Assembly: GCF_900176355.1 (NCBI RefSeq)
Contig: NZ_FWXI01000023.1
Coordinates: forward strand, 1 to 64,000
Source of the DNA: Sporomusa malonica
GTDB lineage: Bacteria > Bacillota > Negativicutes > Sporomusales > Sporomusaceae
DNA length: 64,000 nucleotides
Reading direction: 5' to 3'
Shown here: piece by piece, positions 32,980-42,329 of the stretch
Layout: each line of letters opens with the position of its first letter
How positions within the stretch are numbered: the stretch's first letter is position 1
Position numbers and translations under genes: made by a program
The notes under the pieces: generated by a model
What the model was told of the DNA's origin: nothing
The model's database searches: none
Seen by the model: the letters and a program-made list of their open reading frames with translations, nothing else

Positions 32980-34200
32980 ATGCATTTGTCCAACAAGATT
33001 CTAATAGGTTTGATCTTGGGTGTCGTTGCTGGCTTGATTGCTGGTCCGGAAAGTCTTGCTTTTATTAAACAATGGGTTGCACCTATAGGGACATTATTTA
33101 TTAATTTAATTAAAATGATTATAGTACCGTTGGTGTTTGCATCTTTAGTAGTAGGGGCTTCTAGTTTGGGAGATGTCAAAAAATTAGGTCGTATTGGTGG
33201 TAAAACAATTGTTTTCTATTTAGCCACTACGGCTGTAGCCGTGACCATCGGTATTGTTATGTCTCAGCTTATGAATCCCGGAATTGGTCTCAAATTGCCT
33301 GCTAATGCTGTTTATAAGGGAAAAGAAGCCCCGTCAATTATGGATGTATTTGTTAATATAGTTCCTACCAACCCGATTAAGGCTATGGAATCAGGTGACA
33401 TGTTACAAATAATTGTTTTTGCCCTATTTGTGGGTATTGGCATCACGCTAGTCGGCCAGCGTGCTAAGCCTGTAGAAAGTTTCTTTGATGGTTTGGCAGA
33501 AGTAACTTACAAAATTGTCAATGTCATTATGTCGGTTGCTCCATACGGCGTCTTTGCTCTTATTTTACCAGTAGTTGCAGCTAATGGTCCTAAAGTGCTT
33601 ATTCCTTTGGCCAAAGTAATTGCTGCTGTTTATATCGGATGTCTGTTGCACATGGCACTTACTTACAGTGGTTGTGTATCTATTCTAGGACGCATGAGTC
33701 CTTTGAAGTTTTTTAAAGGCATACTACCTGCTCAATTAATTGCATTCTCGACTTGTAGTAGTGCCGCGACTTTGCCTGTGACTATGAAGAACACCCAGGA
33801 AAACCTAGGGGTGTCCAAAGAAGTATCCAGTTTCGTTTTACCGCTTGGTGCGACTATCAACATGGATGGTACGGCAATCTATCAAGGTGTATGCGCGCTA
33901 TTTGTTGCTCAGGTATATGGCGTAGATTTGTCCTTAAGTCAGATGATTATTATTGTTCTGACTGGTACTTTGGCTTCTATTGGCACAGCAGGTGTGCCAG
34001 GAGCTGGTCTAATCATGTTGACCCTCACTTTGCAATCAGTTAATTTGCCTATTGAAGGAATTGCTTTAATTGCCGGTATTGATCGGGTATTAGATATGGC
34101 CCGTACAACTGTCAACATCACCGGTGACGCTGTTGCATCTGTCTATATTCAGCAGAGTGAAGATCAGGCATTGAATAAGAATTCTTCAATATCGGTATAA
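32980..34200 (+). CDS. Dicarboxylate/amino acid:cation symporter (DAACS)
   Basis: The 406-residue membrane protein has DAACS hallmarks: a serine-rich re-entrant loop FSTCSSAATLPVTM (about 252), the cation site motif NMDGTAIYQG (about 289) and the substrate helix DRVLDMARTTVNITGD (about 368). These carriers bring in glutamate, aspartate or C4-dicarboxylates with protons or sodium. AAGGAGGAGG precedes the ATG. It stands alone, ended by a strong terminator. Confidence 0.92.
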   Translation: MHLSNKILIGLILGVVAGLIAGPESLAFIKQWVAPIGTLFINLIKMIIVPLVFASLVVGASSLGDVKKLGRIGGKTIVFYLATTAVAVTIGIVMSQLMNPGIGLKLPANAVYKGKEAPSIMDVFVNIVPTNPIKAMESGDMLQIIVFALFVGIGITLVGQRAKPVESFFDGLAEVTYKIVNVIMSVAPYGVFALILPVVAANGPKVLIPLAKVIAAVYIGCLLHMALTYSGCVSILGRMSPLKFFKGILPAQLIAFSTCSSAATLPVTMKNTQENLGVSKEVSSFVLPLGATINMDGTAIYQGVCALFVAQVYGVDLSLSQMIIIVLTGTLASIGTAGVPGAGLIMLTLTLQSVNLPIEGIALIAGIDRVLDMARTTVNITGDAVASVYIQQSEDQALNKNSSISV

Positions 34201-34215
34201 TTGTAAAAAATAAAT

Positions 34216-34256
34216 AATGCCCCACCTCTATGGTATCCGGAAGGGTGGGGCATTTG
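34216..34256. terminator. Bidirectional terminator
   Basis: AATGCCCCACC and GGTGGGGCATT pair between the convergent symporter gene and ABC operon. Confidence 0.85.
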
Positions 34257-34271
34257 TATAGAAAGATTTTT

Positions 34272-34922
34272 TTAATAACTCCTGGCAGCAAGCCGTCTTT
34301 GTTGGAAACGTGCTATGGCAGAGAGTGAATAGTTTACCACAAAGTATAGTCCGGCGATTGTAGCAAAGATCGTAAATACTTGTGTGGTTGATCCATATTT
34401 GCCCATGATAATCATGCCTTTGCCTGTTAAATCCTCTACACCGACAGCCCAAACGAACGAAGTATCTTTAATGACAGTGGTGAATTGAGACAGCAGGGGC
34501 GGGATCATATTGCGGAATGCTTGCGGTAGAATGATGTGAATGAGGGATTGGTAGTAGTTAAAACCTTGGGAACGGGCAGCTTCCCACTGGCCTTTATGGA
34601 CTGAGTTAAGTCCGCCCCGGATGATTTCGGCCATAACAGCCGATGTGAAGATTGTCATGGCGAGAATTCCGGAGTTGACAGGCTGGAGATTGGTGGAGAA
34701 CCTGGCCGCAAGGATAAAGAGCAATAGAGGGGTATTACGGATTGAGTCTATATAGAGTGTCGCCATTCTGCTATATACCGGATGTCCGGAGAATTGGGCG
34801 ACCCCCAATATTGTGCCAAATACTAAGCTGAGGACAATGGATACGCTGGCTATTTTCAAGGTGATGTAAAGACCGTCCAAAAGGAATAAGGCAATTTCGG
34901 GTTTAAGAAGATCCTGGATCAT
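34272..34922 (-). CDS. Polar amino acid ABC permease (second subunit)
   Basis: The 216-residue HisM/GltK-type permease has membrane helices and the EAA loop [22 protein letters not shown] that docks on the ATPase. An N-terminal [12 protein letters not shown] motif ([12 protein letters not shown]) is family-typical. It overlaps the other permease by four bases and is the last gene of the operon. Confidence 0.9.
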   Translation of the reverse strand: MIQDLLKPEIALFLLDGLYITLKIASVSIVLSLVFGTILGVAQFSGHPVYSRMATLYIDSIRNTPLLLFILAARFSTNLQPVNSGILAMTIFTSAVMAEIIRGGLNSVHKGQWEAARSQGFNYYQSLIHIILPQAFRNMIPPLLSQFTTVIKDTSFVWAVGVEDLTGKGMIIMGKYGSTTQVFTIFATIAGLYFVVNYSLSAIARFQQRRLAARSY

Positions 34923-35590
34923 AATGAAACCTCCAGCTTCTTTTCCATTCGTCTGGCCAAATTAGCTAACGGATAGCAAAGGCAGAGATAGAGCAGACCT
35001 GTGATGACATAAGCCGGTCCGTAGTATAGGTTGCTGCTGGACCAGGAGTCAGCATGATACATAAGATCCCCACCTGCAACCATAGCCAAAACCGAGGTGT
35101 TTTTTATAAGGCTTACCGACTGGTTGGTTATGGGTGGCAGTACAATACGTTTTGCCTGAGGCAAGATAATATAGCGCATGGCCTGCCAATAATTAAAACC
35201 TTGTGAATAGGCGGATTCCAATTGGCCCCGTGGGACGGCCTGAAGACCGGCTCTGATTGCTTCTGCTACATAAGCGCCATGATATACACCAAGTCCCAGT
35301 ACCCCGATTGAAAACACGGGGAGCATAACACCTAGATGGGGCAGACCGTGATATAAAAATATGACCTGAATGACTAACGGGGTATTTTGGATAAATTCGA
35401 CATAAATCCGGTTTATTACGCGGAAAGATCGACCGGGGGCGGTACCAAGAATGCCGAAGAGAATACCAAGGGTCAACGCCAACGCCAAGCCTAAAGCGGC
35501 TACCATGATCGTTGTGACAAAACCCTCAGCAAAAACTGACCAATCTTGGAATAAAGCCAGCCACTTAAACCCGGCGAAGGGGCCTGGCAC
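34919..35590 (-). CDS. Polar amino acid ABC permease (first subunit)
   Basis: The 223-residue permease has the [13 protein letters not shown] motif and the ATPase-contact loop [22 protein letters not shown]. With its neighbour it forms the heterodimeric channel, as in glutamate/aspartate GltJ-GltK systems. Its start overlaps the stop of the binding-protein gene by one base. Confidence 0.9.
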   Translation of the reverse strand: MPGPFAGFKWLALFQDWSVFAEGFVTTIMVAALGLALALTLGILFGILGTAPGRSFRVINRIYVEFIQNTPLVIQVIFLYHGLPHLGVMLPVFSIGVLGLGVYHGAYVAEAIRAGLQAVPRGQLESAYSQGFNYWQAMRYIILPQAKRIVLPPITNQSVSLIKNTSVLAMVAGGDLMYHADSWSSSNLYYGPAYVITGLLYLCLCYPLANLARRMEKKLEVSL

Positions 35591-36414
35591 TATTTAAGAC
35601 CCCATTTTACCAGAAGTTTATCAATTTCACCGGATTTTTTCATGTCGTTTAGAGTGTCATTTACTTGTTTAGCTAGAGCGGTATTAGTTTTTTTGGTAGC
35701 TGCTCCATATTGTTGTGGGCTATAGCGCTCGGAAAGGATGACGGTAGAGTCATCTAAATAACCAAAGAGGATAGCTGCGTCAACACTAAAGCAGTCCACG
35801 CGACCAGAATCCAACGCAGCTTTTACTTCTGCATAGGTGCCAAATTCAAGGAAGTTTACCTTAATGCCTTGCTTGTCAGCCTCTTCTTGCACTGCTTTAC
35901 GGCTGGTAGAACTCTGGGCAACCCCGATCTTTTTACCGGCTAGATCTTTTAACCCTTGTACGCCGGCTGCCTTTTTAACCATTAGAGCAACGCCGTCAGT
36001 ATAATAGGGATCAGAGAAATTATAGCTGTTCTTGCGCTCTTCGGTAATGGTAAAGGTGGCAAGCACAAGGTCGACATCGCCATTATCAAGCAGTGGGCCG
36101 CGTGTCTTAGCAACCGTGCCTGTCAGCTCAATCTTGTTTTCATCACCAACTAATTTTTTTGCCAAAGCTTTGACCAGATCAATTTCGAAGCCTTCGATAT
36201 TACCTGTTTTAGGGTCTTTGTAGCCAAATTTGGGGACATCGACTTTGACACCGGCTTTAAGTACGCCACGGTCTTTGATAGCCTTAATGTCTGGTGGTGT
36301 TGCATCTTTGGACGCAGCTGGTGTTGTTGAGGAACCGCCGCAGCCAGCAAGGAAGATACTAAAAGCCAGAAGCATAACCAAAGAAAGGAATACTGGTTTT
36401 TTCATGAGTTTCAT
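35590..36414 (-). CDS. Amino acid-binding lipoprotein of the ABC importer
   Basis: The 274 residues have a lipoprotein signal (ILFLAGC-type: AFSIFLAGC, Cys about 25) and the SBP_bac_3 fold: RGVLKAGVKVDVPKFGY, GFEIDLVKALA and DVDLVLATFTIT with TEERKNSYNFSDPYYTDG. Such proteins bind glutamate, aspartate, glutamine or similar. GGAGGT precedes the start. The precise ligand is not evident. Confidence 0.9.
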   Translation of the reverse strand: MKLMKKPVFLSLVMLLAFSIFLAGCGGSSTTPAASKDATPPDIKAIKDRGVLKAGVKVDVPKFGYKDPKTGNIEGFEIDLVKALAKKLVGDENKIELTGTVAKTRGPLLDNGDVDLVLATFTITEERKNSYNFSDPYYTDGVALMVKKAAGVQGLKDLAGKKIGVAQSSTSRKAVQEEADKQGIKVNFLEFGTYAEVKAALDSGRVDCFSVDAAILFGYLDDSTVILSERYSPQQYGAATKKTNTALAKQVNDTLNDMKKSGEIDKLLVKWGLK

Positions 36415-36445
36415 AATAAATTACCTCCATTTTTTTATGTAGATA

Positions 36446-37171
36446 TTAGTGTAGGATACGGCTCAAAAATAGTTTTGTTCGATCATGTTCAGGACTAACA
36501 AAAAAGTGTTCCGGCGTCCCTTGCTCCATAATCCGGCCTTCATCCATAAAAATGACTCTGTCTGCAACCCGGCGGGCAAAACCCATTTCATGAGTGACTA
36601 CGACCATGGTGATTCCTTCATTGGCTAGGTCAACCATAACGTCGAGAACTTCTTTAATCATTTCAGGGTCTAACGCGGAAGTAGGCTCATCAAATAGCAT
36701 TATTTTTGGATGCATGTTAAGGGCACGCGCGATGGCGACGCGTTGTTGTTGGCCGCCTGACAATTGAGATGGATAAGCAGAGGCTTTTTCCCTAAGACCT
36801 ACTCGATCAAGGAAGGACATGCCTGTTTCTTCAGCTGATTCTTTCTTGACTCCCTTTAAAAGAATGGGTGCAAGGGTTAGGTTCTCCAACACAGTTTTGT
36901 GGGGATAGAGATTAAATTGCTGGAAGACCATAGCTGCTGATTGTCTTATTTGGTTTACGGAAGAGTTGGGGGCGGTGATGTCTACGCCATCAACGATAAC
37001 TTTACCGCTATTCGGGCGCTCTAATAGATTCATACACCTGATCATTGTGCTTTTGCCAGAACCGCTAGGGCCGATAACGACGAGCTTTTCACCCGTTTTG
37101 ACAGTCAAATTAATGTCTTTAAGTACATGGTTGCTTCCGAAAGACTTATTTACCTTATCTAAGGTAATCAT
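36446..37171 (-). CDS. Polar amino acid ABC ATPase (GlnQ/GltL type)
   Basis: The 241-residue ATPase has Walker [10 protein letters not shown] (about 37-45), signature [15 protein letters not shown], Walker [16 protein letters not shown] and H-loop [14 protein letters not shown]. It is the first gene of the operon. ATG 37171 is preferred since GAGGAGG is well placed for it; a GTG two codons earlier is too close. Confidence 0.93.
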   Translation of the reverse strand: MITLDKVNKSFGSNHVLKDINLTVKTGEKLVVIGPSGSGKSTMIRCMNLLERPNSGKVIVDGVDITAPNSSVNQIRQSAAMVFQQFNLYPHKTVLENLTLAPILLKGVKKESAEETGMSFLDRVGLREKASAYPSQLSGGQQQRVAIARALNMHPKIMLFDEPTSALDPEMIKEVLDVMVDLANEGITMVVVTHEMGFARRVADRVIFMDEGRIMEQGTPEHFFVSPEHDRTKLFLSRILH

Positions 37172-37203
37172 TAGCACTCCTCCTCTCTTGCAAAAATTGG
37201 TAG

Positions 37204-37248
37204 AAAAAAGGCGCTCAATCCATAAATGGATTGAGCGCCTTTGCTCAA
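37204..37248 (-). promoter_or_regulatory. Attenuator in the amino-acid ABC operon leader
   Basis: On the minus strand a 16-bp perfect terminator stem (forward 37207-37222 with 37227-37242) is followed by six T. TTGAGC/GCTCAA (forward 37231-37236 and 37243-37248) forms a competing hairpin that uses part of the terminator arm. This is the layout of a transcription attenuator. Confidence 0.7.
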
Positions 37249-37281
37249 CGTGTTTGCTATATATGTTGCTGATATTTTTTT

Positions 37282-37310
37282 ATTATATATTCCCGCAATC
37301 AAGAAATCAA
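37282..37310 (-). promoter_or_regulatory. Promoter of the amino-acid ABC operon
   Basis: On the minus strand TTGATT (37310-37305) and TATAAT (37287-37282) are 17 bp apart, giving a leader of about 100 nt. Confidence 0.65.
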
Positions 37311-37404
37311 GGATTATTTCACTAAAATGTAATGCTTATGCAAAGTGAGGGGAGATTTGTGTTTAAATGAAACACAATCTATTACTATCCTTTTGCTGAA
37401 CATG

Positions 37405-37419
37405 TGATTATTATCATAG
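37405..37419. promoter_or_regulatory. Possible PerR/Fur-like box before the flavodiiron gene
   Basis: TGATTATTATCATAG matches the 15-bp PerR consensus at about 10 of 14 positions and lies directly before a -10 element (TATAAT, 37446) with a weak -35. Oxidative-stress control would suit the gene, but the match is only fair. Confidence 0.35.
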
Positions 37420-37480
37420 TTTAGGTGTGGGAAAAGTTGTATAGTTATAATAGAACAGCAATTTACAGGAGGGTTAAATT

Positions 37481-38671
37481 ATGAGCTTTAAAATTACGGA
37501 GACAGTAACTTGGGTCGGTAAAGTGGACTGGGAGTTGAAAAAATTCCATGGGGAAGAATACTCTACCCACAAAGGCTCTACTTATAATTCCTATCTCATT
37601 CGCGATGAGAAGAATGTCCTGATTGATACTGTATGGATGCCTTTTGCACAAGAGTTTGTGGAAAACCTTAAGAAGGAAATAGCACTGGATGCGATTGATT
37701 ACATTATAATAAACCATGGAGAAGTTGATCATAGTGGGGCATTACTCCAGTTAATGAAACTGATTCCAGATACCCCAATCTATTGTACAGCAAATGCAGT
37801 TAAATCGCTAAAAGGCCAGTATCATCAGGACTGGGATTTTCATGTAGTCAAAACAGGGGACAAGCTAAATATTGGCTCCAAGGAGTTTATATTTGTAGAG
37901 GCTCCGATGCTGCATTGGCCAGATAGCATGATGGCTTATCTTACTGGTGATAATATTTTATTTAGCAATGATGCCTTTGGCCAGCATTACGCCTCAGAAT
38001 ACATGTTTAACGATCTTGTTGACCAAGATGAACTGTATAAGGAGTGTACAAAATACTACGCCAATATTCTTACTCCCTTTAGTCGTTTGGTTGACCGTAA
38101 AATTCAGGAAGTTGTCGCTTTTAACCTCCCGGTTAACATGATTTGCCCTAGTCATGGAGTGATTTGGCGGGATAATCCGCTGCAGATTGTAACAAAGTAT
38201 GCAGAATGGGCAAAAGACTATCAAGAAAACCAGATTACCATCATGTATGATACTATGTGGGACGGAACCCGTAAAATGGCGGAAGCAATTGCCGAAGGTG
38301 TTAAGCAGGCCGATCCAACGGTGAACATCAAGCTTTATAATACGGCTCGCAAGGATAAAAACGACATCATAACCGAAGTTTTTAAATCCAAAGCTATATT
38401 GGTTGGGTCACCTACGGTTAACAAAGGCGTCTTGTCATCAATAGCTGGGATTATGGAAGAGATAAAAGGTTTAGCTTTCAAAAACAAGAAGGCGGCAGCG
38501 TTTGGCACCTATGGCTGGAGTGGAGAATCAGTTAAAGTGCTTAACGAGTTGTTAAAATCGAGTGGCTTTAATGTTGTCAATGATGGATACAAGGGATTAT
38601 GGAATCCTGATGAGCAAACTATAACTGGAGCTATCAATTTTGGCAAAGAGTTTGCTCAAGTAAAAGACTAA
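37481..38671 (+). CDS. Flavodiiron protein (A-type FprA)
   Basis: The 396 residues join a beta-lactamase-like diiron domain and a flavodoxin domain. The iron ligands begin H79-x-E81-x-D83-H84 in INHGEVDHSG, with further ligands in MLHWPDSM, FSNDAFGQHY and CPSHGVIWR. The flavodoxin part starts near residue 255 (ITIMYDTMWDGTRKMAEAI). These enzymes reduce oxygen to water or nitric oxide to nitrous oxide in anaerobes. GGAGG precedes the ATG. It is a single-gene unit with its own terminator. Confidence 0.95.
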   Translation: MSFKITETVTWVGKVDWELKKFHGEEYSTHKGSTYNSYLIRDEKNVLIDTVWMPFAQEFVENLKKEIALDAIDYIIINHGEVDHSGALLQLMKLIPDTPIYCTANAVKSLKGQYHQDWDFHVVKTGDKLNIGSKEFIFVEAPMLHWPDSMMAYLTGDNILFSNDAFGQHYASEYMFNDLVDQDELYKECTKYYANILTPFSRLVDRKIQEVVAFNLPVNMICPSHGVIWRDNPLQIVTKYAEWAKDYQENQITIMYDTMWDGTRKMAEAIAEGVKQADPTVNIKLYNTARKDKNDIITEVFKSKAILVGSPTVNKGVLSSIAGIMEEIKGLAFKNKKAAAFGTYGWSGESVKVLNELLKSSGFNVVNDGYKGLWNPDEQTITGAINFGKEFAQVKD

Positions 38672-38705
38672 TTAGCGTAGTGTAACTAGTTTAATCAGTA
38701 TGGGG

Positions 38706-38735
38706 AGACCGCTGGCAGTGACTGGCGGTCTTTTT
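38706..38735 (+). terminator. Terminator of the flavodiiron gene
   Basis: AGACCGC and GCGGTCT pair, followed by TTTTT. Confidence 0.75.
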
Positions 38736-38923
38736 GCATCCTGTAGGAAAGTAGGTTAATAGAGCATGATTTGGGCGGGGTGCTATAGATTTTGTTGGGT
38801 AAATGGACTTTGCGGGAAGAGTTAGTATCCCAAATGATTAGAGATGAATTTGTAAACTAGATTACAGAAATATATATAAATTTAGTCTATAATAGAATGA
38901 ATATAAACAAGGAGGTTTTTCTT

Positions 38924-39538
38924 ATGTATGTATTAGGTGTAAGTGGAGACCCGACTGGCAAAGGAACCGTAGAGCAACTGACTACAATGATTATCGAAAG
39001 TAGTAAAGCGGATAAAAGTGAAATAATTTCGCTTAGTACATTGGATATAAAACCATGTAAAGGCTGTTTTGGCTGTGTACGTGATAATCGCTGTAAGACT
39101 GAAGATGATTGGGCAAAAATTGAAGATAAGGTAAAAGAAGCAGAGGTTCTAGTTTTAGGAGTGCCAACATATTATGGAGCCGCTTTTAATATTAATGCCT
39201 TGACTCATACTTTTTTAGAAAGATGGTTTGCTTTAAGACACAATGGGATCAAATTAAAGCTTAAAAAAGTAGTTTTAGCAGTAGTTTCTGCCGTTGGACA
39301 AGAAGAAGCGGCGATAACAGGGTTAAAGAACTTTTTTCAAACATATCATGGTATTCAAGCGGTCGAGGTTATTACTGCAAAAGGTAAAATTCCGTGTCTT
39401 GTCTGTGGAGATGGTGAAACCTGCCCAATTAGCCTGGCTGTACAGATATATGGCCCTGAGGTAAAGATTACTGACGATTTACTACCAACCCTGGATAAAC
39501 AACCGGAAGTAAAGGAAAAAATTCAAAAGTTATGGTAA
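38924..39538 (+). CDS. Flavodoxin-like NAD(P)H-dependent FMN reductase
   Basis: The 204-residue protein has the flavodoxin-like start YVLGVSGDPTGKGT and a CKGCFGCVRDNRC cluster near residue 44, as in iron-sulfur flavoproteins and related FMN reductases. LGVPTYYGAAF (FMN contact) follows, with extra C-terminal cysteines (CLVCGDGETC). ATG 38924 follows AAGGAGG; an earlier in-frame ATG is upstream of that site. It may transfer electrons in stress defence beside the flavodiiron gene. Confidence 0.8.
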   Translation: MYVLGVSGDPTGKGTVEQLTTMIIESSKADKSEIISLSTLDIKPCKGCFGCVRDNRCKTEDDWAKIEDKVKEAEVLVLGVPTYYGAAFNINALTHTFLERWFALRHNGIKLKLKKVVLAVVSAVGQEEAAITGLKNFFQTYHGIQAVEVITAKGKIPCLVCGDGETCPISLAVQIYGPEVKITDDLLPTLDKQPEVKEKIQKLW

Positions 39539-39626
39539 CGAAGTAAGGCTGTACTTATAGCAGGGAGGACTACAACAGGGGTGCACAGAATATAGCACCA
39601 AAAGCTTTTCTGGAGGACCTGCGATT

Positions 39627-40307
39627 ATGATTAATCGGTGCATGAAAGATTTGGATATCTTTTCTGCTTTGTCTCCCGCTGAACGTGAGCAGATCGGGAC
39701 CCTTGCCCTTAAGAGGGTTTACCGCAAAAACGAGTCAGTTTTCAGCCAAGGAATGGAAGCTGATGCTATCTACCTTATTAAATCGGGCAGGGTGAGGCTT
39801 TATAAGATATCTGAAGAGGGTAAGGAATTTACACTTGACTATCTGAAGTCTGAGGACATTTTTGGAGAGGTCACTTTTTTTGAGAACGCTGTTCATACGA
39901 TGAATGCTGTGGCTATGGAAGATACTTTTATCTGTTCGTGCACGAAAGAATTGTTTGTTAAGCTTCTGGATAGTCCTCAAACAGCCCTCAAGATTGTACA
40001 GTATCTGGGCAAGAAGATGAACGAGTACACGGAGCACATGTCTCGCACTGCCTTTCAAGATGTGAGGGGGAGGGTGCTGGGGGTGCTCTGCAAACTCGCG
40101 GAAAGCTACGGGAAACAAACTGGCACCGGACGTACCATAGTTCTGGAACTTACACATCAGGATATTGGCAGCCTGGTAAACGCCTCGCGTGTTATGGTGA
40201 CAAATGTTTTAGGTGAATTACGCAAAGAGAAGCTGGTTCATATTGATGGTCAGCGTATTACCTTGCCTAATGAATGTATTACAATGTATCAGAACCGAGT
40301 TATTTAA
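39627..40307 (+). CDS. Crp/Fnr-family regulator
   Basis: The 226 residues have a cyclic-nucleotide-type beta-roll (SVFSQGMEADAIYLIKSGRV, EDIFGEVTFFEN) and a C-terminal winged helix (LTHQDIGSLVNASRVMVTNVLGEL). Fnr-type N-terminal cysteines for an iron-sulfur cluster are not arranged as in Fnr, so the sensed signal is unknown. It could control the redox genes around it. Confidence 0.88.
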   Translation: MINRCMKDLDIFSALSPAEREQIGTLALKRVYRKNESVFSQGMEADAIYLIKSGRVRLYKISEEGKEFTLDYLKSEDIFGEVTFFENAVHTMNAVAMEDTFICSCTKELFVKLLDSPQTALKIVQYLGKKMNEYTEHMSRTAFQDVRGRVLGVLCKLAESYGKQTGTGRTIVLELTHQDIGSLVNASRVMVTNVLGELRKEKLVHIDGQRITLPNECITMYQNRVI

Positions 40308-40348
40308 AAAAAGAAATATTTAGTAAAGCAGTTTACAGCCAGCCTTTG

Positions 40349-40399
40349 CCTCCCGGGGTTATTATTACATTGAACCAGTAATAATAAAAAATCGGGAGG
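40349..40399 (+). promoter_or_regulatory. Hairpin burying the ribosome site of the MTH865-like gene
   Basis: CCTCCCG (40349-40355) is the exact complement of CGGGAGG (40393-40399), which is the ribosome site eight bases before ATG 40408. An inner ttattattac/gtaataataa stem (40359-40368 with 40378-40387) extends the hairpin. When folded, translation should be blocked. Confidence 0.65.
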
Positions 40400-40407
40400 T
40401 ATGTTTG

Positions 40408-40647
40408 ATGTCAGTTCGTGAGATCATTAAAAGCCAAATCATTGCCGGTCTAGCCAATGCCACATTCCCCATTGCCACACCAGGGGATTTACTAAACGCT
40501 TTCCCTAATGGAGCTGATACCACCTGCAAAGCTGGCGATCTTGAAGTTACCGCCGGACAAGCCGGAAAACTACTGTCGGCTGATGACTTCCCTTTCACAA
40601 GTTCTGAACATGTTGCTGAGACGATCGTTACCAAAGCTGGTCTATAG
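40408..40647 (+). CDS. MTH865-like family protein
   Basis: The 79-residue protein matches the MTH865-like family known mainly from methanogens: SVREIIKSQIIAGLANATFP, then PNGADTTCKAGD and LLSADDFPFTSSEHVAETIV. Structures in the family are small helical EF-hand-like folds of unknown role. The ribosome site is sequestered in a hairpin. It is a single-gene unit with a terminator. Confidence 0.85.
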   Translation: MSVREIIKSQIIAGLANATFPIATPGDLLNAFPNGADTTCKAGDLEVTAGQAGKLLSADDFPFTSSEHVAETIVTKAGL

Positions 40648-40658
40648 TTTGTTTATAG

Positions 40659-40697
40659 AACATGCCCCTGCTATTTGGCAGGGGCATGTTTCCTTTT
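40659..40697. terminator. Terminator between MTH865-like and DUF1638 genes
   Basis: AACATGCCCCTGC and its complement form a 13-bp stem with a T-rich tail, shared by convergent genes. Confidence 0.85.
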
Positions 40698-40709
40698 AGG
40701 TGAATAGAG

Positions 40710-41267
40710 CTACATTGTCAGTAGACTTCGTAGGTTTTCCATATCGATGGGAACAATTTCTATAGGGACTTCGGCGAAGTCAAAAAACTCTAGTATCTTC
40801 TCATCATCTATCGGAACCAGGCCGGTATCCAAGAGAACAATGCGTTCGTAAAACCCAAAGTTTTGGCGGGCGTCAACTTTATCCCACTTTAGACCATCCA
40901 CAAATATCTGTTGCCAGTTGTCAAGCCACCCTGCTGTCAAATAAAATGTCCGTGACTCTTTGTCCATCTCAGCCATTTTATTCCCAAGCAGCATTTCGAT
41001 ACAGTTTCGCGCTTGAACACCGCGGCAGCCGCTGCGGGCTACAAGGTCTTCCATTTCCGGATGGCAGCCTGTTCCAAATACCAGTGTCAGGTCTTCCTTA
41101 TTATCATAAGTCTGAAGAGCGTTCGTCACAGTTGACAACAACTTTTTCATATCTACATGGAGAGCGGCATCTAAGTAACGTATTTCGGCGTTTTCATTCT
41201 TCAGAAGATGCTCGATTTCGTTTCTCAATATGGCACAACACAATATTTTTTTTGGCCCATTATTCAT
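40710..41267 (-). CDS. DUF1638 family protein
   Basis: The 185-residue protein shows the DUF1638 pattern: ILCCAILRNEIEHLL at the start, LVFGTGCHPEMEDLV and GVQARNCIEMLLG in the middle, and YLTAGWLDNWQQIFVDGL. The conserved Cys and His residues suggest metal binding. The family is often near corrinoid methyltransferases. None is adjacent here. GGAGG precedes the ATG. Confidence 0.82.
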   Translation of the reverse strand: MNNGPKKILCCAILRNEIEHLLKNENAEIRYLDAALHVDMKKLLSTVTNALQTYDNKEDLTLVFGTGCHPEMEDLVARSGCRGVQARNCIEMLLGNKMAEMDKESRTFYLTAGWLDNWQQIFVDGLKWDKVDARQNFGFYERIVLLDTGLVPIDDEKILEFFDFAEVPIEIVPIDMENLRSLLTM

Positions 41268-41380
41268 AACAATCCCTCCGTGTATTTAATAGTAGGATGA
41301 TAACGATCCTGCTTTCATAATAGCACTCAGAATACTATAAAGCTGTAAATCACTTTACAACAATACCAATATCTAGAAAA

Positions 41381-41998
41381 TTATAACCGATAGATAATTA
41401 CCGGAGAATTGAGGCTAGCAACCATTTGTTTCATTATAGGCTCCCAGTATGTTTTATCGCTGTCTGGGCACGTGTATATCATAGCCATGTGTTTCTTTTG
41501 GGTGTTAAATAAATATATGCGAGTATACATTGGAGATGGCATTTTTTCTACTATGCTAGTGCGATAGCCACCTATCCAGCCTTCGTGCCCTGCAATTTTT
41601 GTAGACTCAATAGAATAGGTGTTAATTAGTTTCGCGCCATTCTTAATTGCCTTCTGGATGAGTACCTTCTGAATAGTAGCGGTCATTTTCCTGGCGTCTG
41701 CGTCAGTAGAAAAAAAAGGGTTATCCATTTCTAAGAATTTTTTAGGTTCATTCGTTATTGCTACTTGTACAAAGTGAATGATTCGCCCGTCATTGATAGT
41801 CAGATTGTACTCAGGGATTTGGGCTTCTTCTACACGAACAGCCTCCACCTGAACTGGTAGGACTACCCTTCCTAGACCAGGGAGATCAGTCTGTTTGTAC
41901 TTTTCCGGTAGTGCATAGCTCGTTGTTGGGCAACTAACAATTATAAGTGTCACAATACAATAGACGGCTGACATGAAAAATCGTCTAGACCATTGCAC
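41381..41998 (-). CDS. Secreted protein of unknown function
   Basis: GTG 41998 lies five bases after GGGGGTG and opens 205 residues with a signal peptide (FFMSAVYCIVTLIIVSCPTTSYA). The mature domain has alternating beta strands and a WIGGYRTSIVEKMPSPMYTRIYL segment, ending near the wall with no anchor. Family not recognised. Its upstream region contains one copy of an 80-bp repeat. Confidence 0.65.
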   Translation of the reverse strand: MQWSRRFFMSAVYCIVTLIIVSCPTTSYALPEKYKQTDLPGLGRVVLPVQVEAVRVEEAQIPEYNLTINDGRIIHFVQVAITNEPKKFLEMDNPFFSTDADARKMTATIQKVLIQKAIKNGAKLINTYSIESTKIAGHEGWIGGYRTSIVEKMPSPMYTRIYLFNTQKKHMAMIYTCPDSDKTYWEPIMKQMVASLNSPVIIYRL

Positions 41999-42017
41999 AT
42001 AATCACCCCCAGGTAAT

Positions 42018-42096
42018 TTCAACGACATATCAGAAAAATTCCTTGCTAGGTTCAAATAATCCTTCTATTCTATGCATGGCTTTGGAACTGTACTGA
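42018..42096. repeat. 80-bp repeat, copy 1
   Basis: This stretch is almost 90 percent identical to 45179-45258 in the same orientation (both start ttcaacgacatatcagaaaa and end ggaactgtac-gag). Each copy is followed within about 50 bp by a promoter and then a stem-loop of the GGAG-CTG type. Confidence 0.8.
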
Positions 42097-42144
42097 GATA
42101 GTCGAGATTTTACAATATCTTGACACTATTCTAATATTATATTG

Positions 42145-42173
42145 TTGCATTTTGTGAAAATGTCAAGTATAAT
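42145..42173 (+). promoter_or_regulatory. Promoter of the glucosylglycerate operon
   Basis: TTGCAT (42145-42150) and TATAAT (42168-42173) are 17 bp apart. The leader to 42330 is about 150 nt and contains two or more hairpins. Confidence 0.65.
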
Positions 42174-42267
42174 AGTGCATAAATACAAACAACCTTTTTA
42201 TTTACCGGGGTTGTTAGTGGTGGTTTAACAATAGTAATCTAAAAATACCATATACTGCTATTATAAA

Positions 42268-42306
42268 ACAGGTGGAGTCTGCGCAAAGGACTCTACCTGT
42301 TTTCTT
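42268..42306 (+). terminator. Leader terminator/attenuator (hairpin A)
   Basis: AACAGGTGGAGTC pairs with GACTCTACCTGTT (13 bp), followed by TTCTTC. It lies between the promoter and the first gene, just before its ribosome site, so readthrough must be regulated. Confidence 0.7.
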
Positions 42307-42329
42307 CAGTATGACGGGAGGAGTATCTA

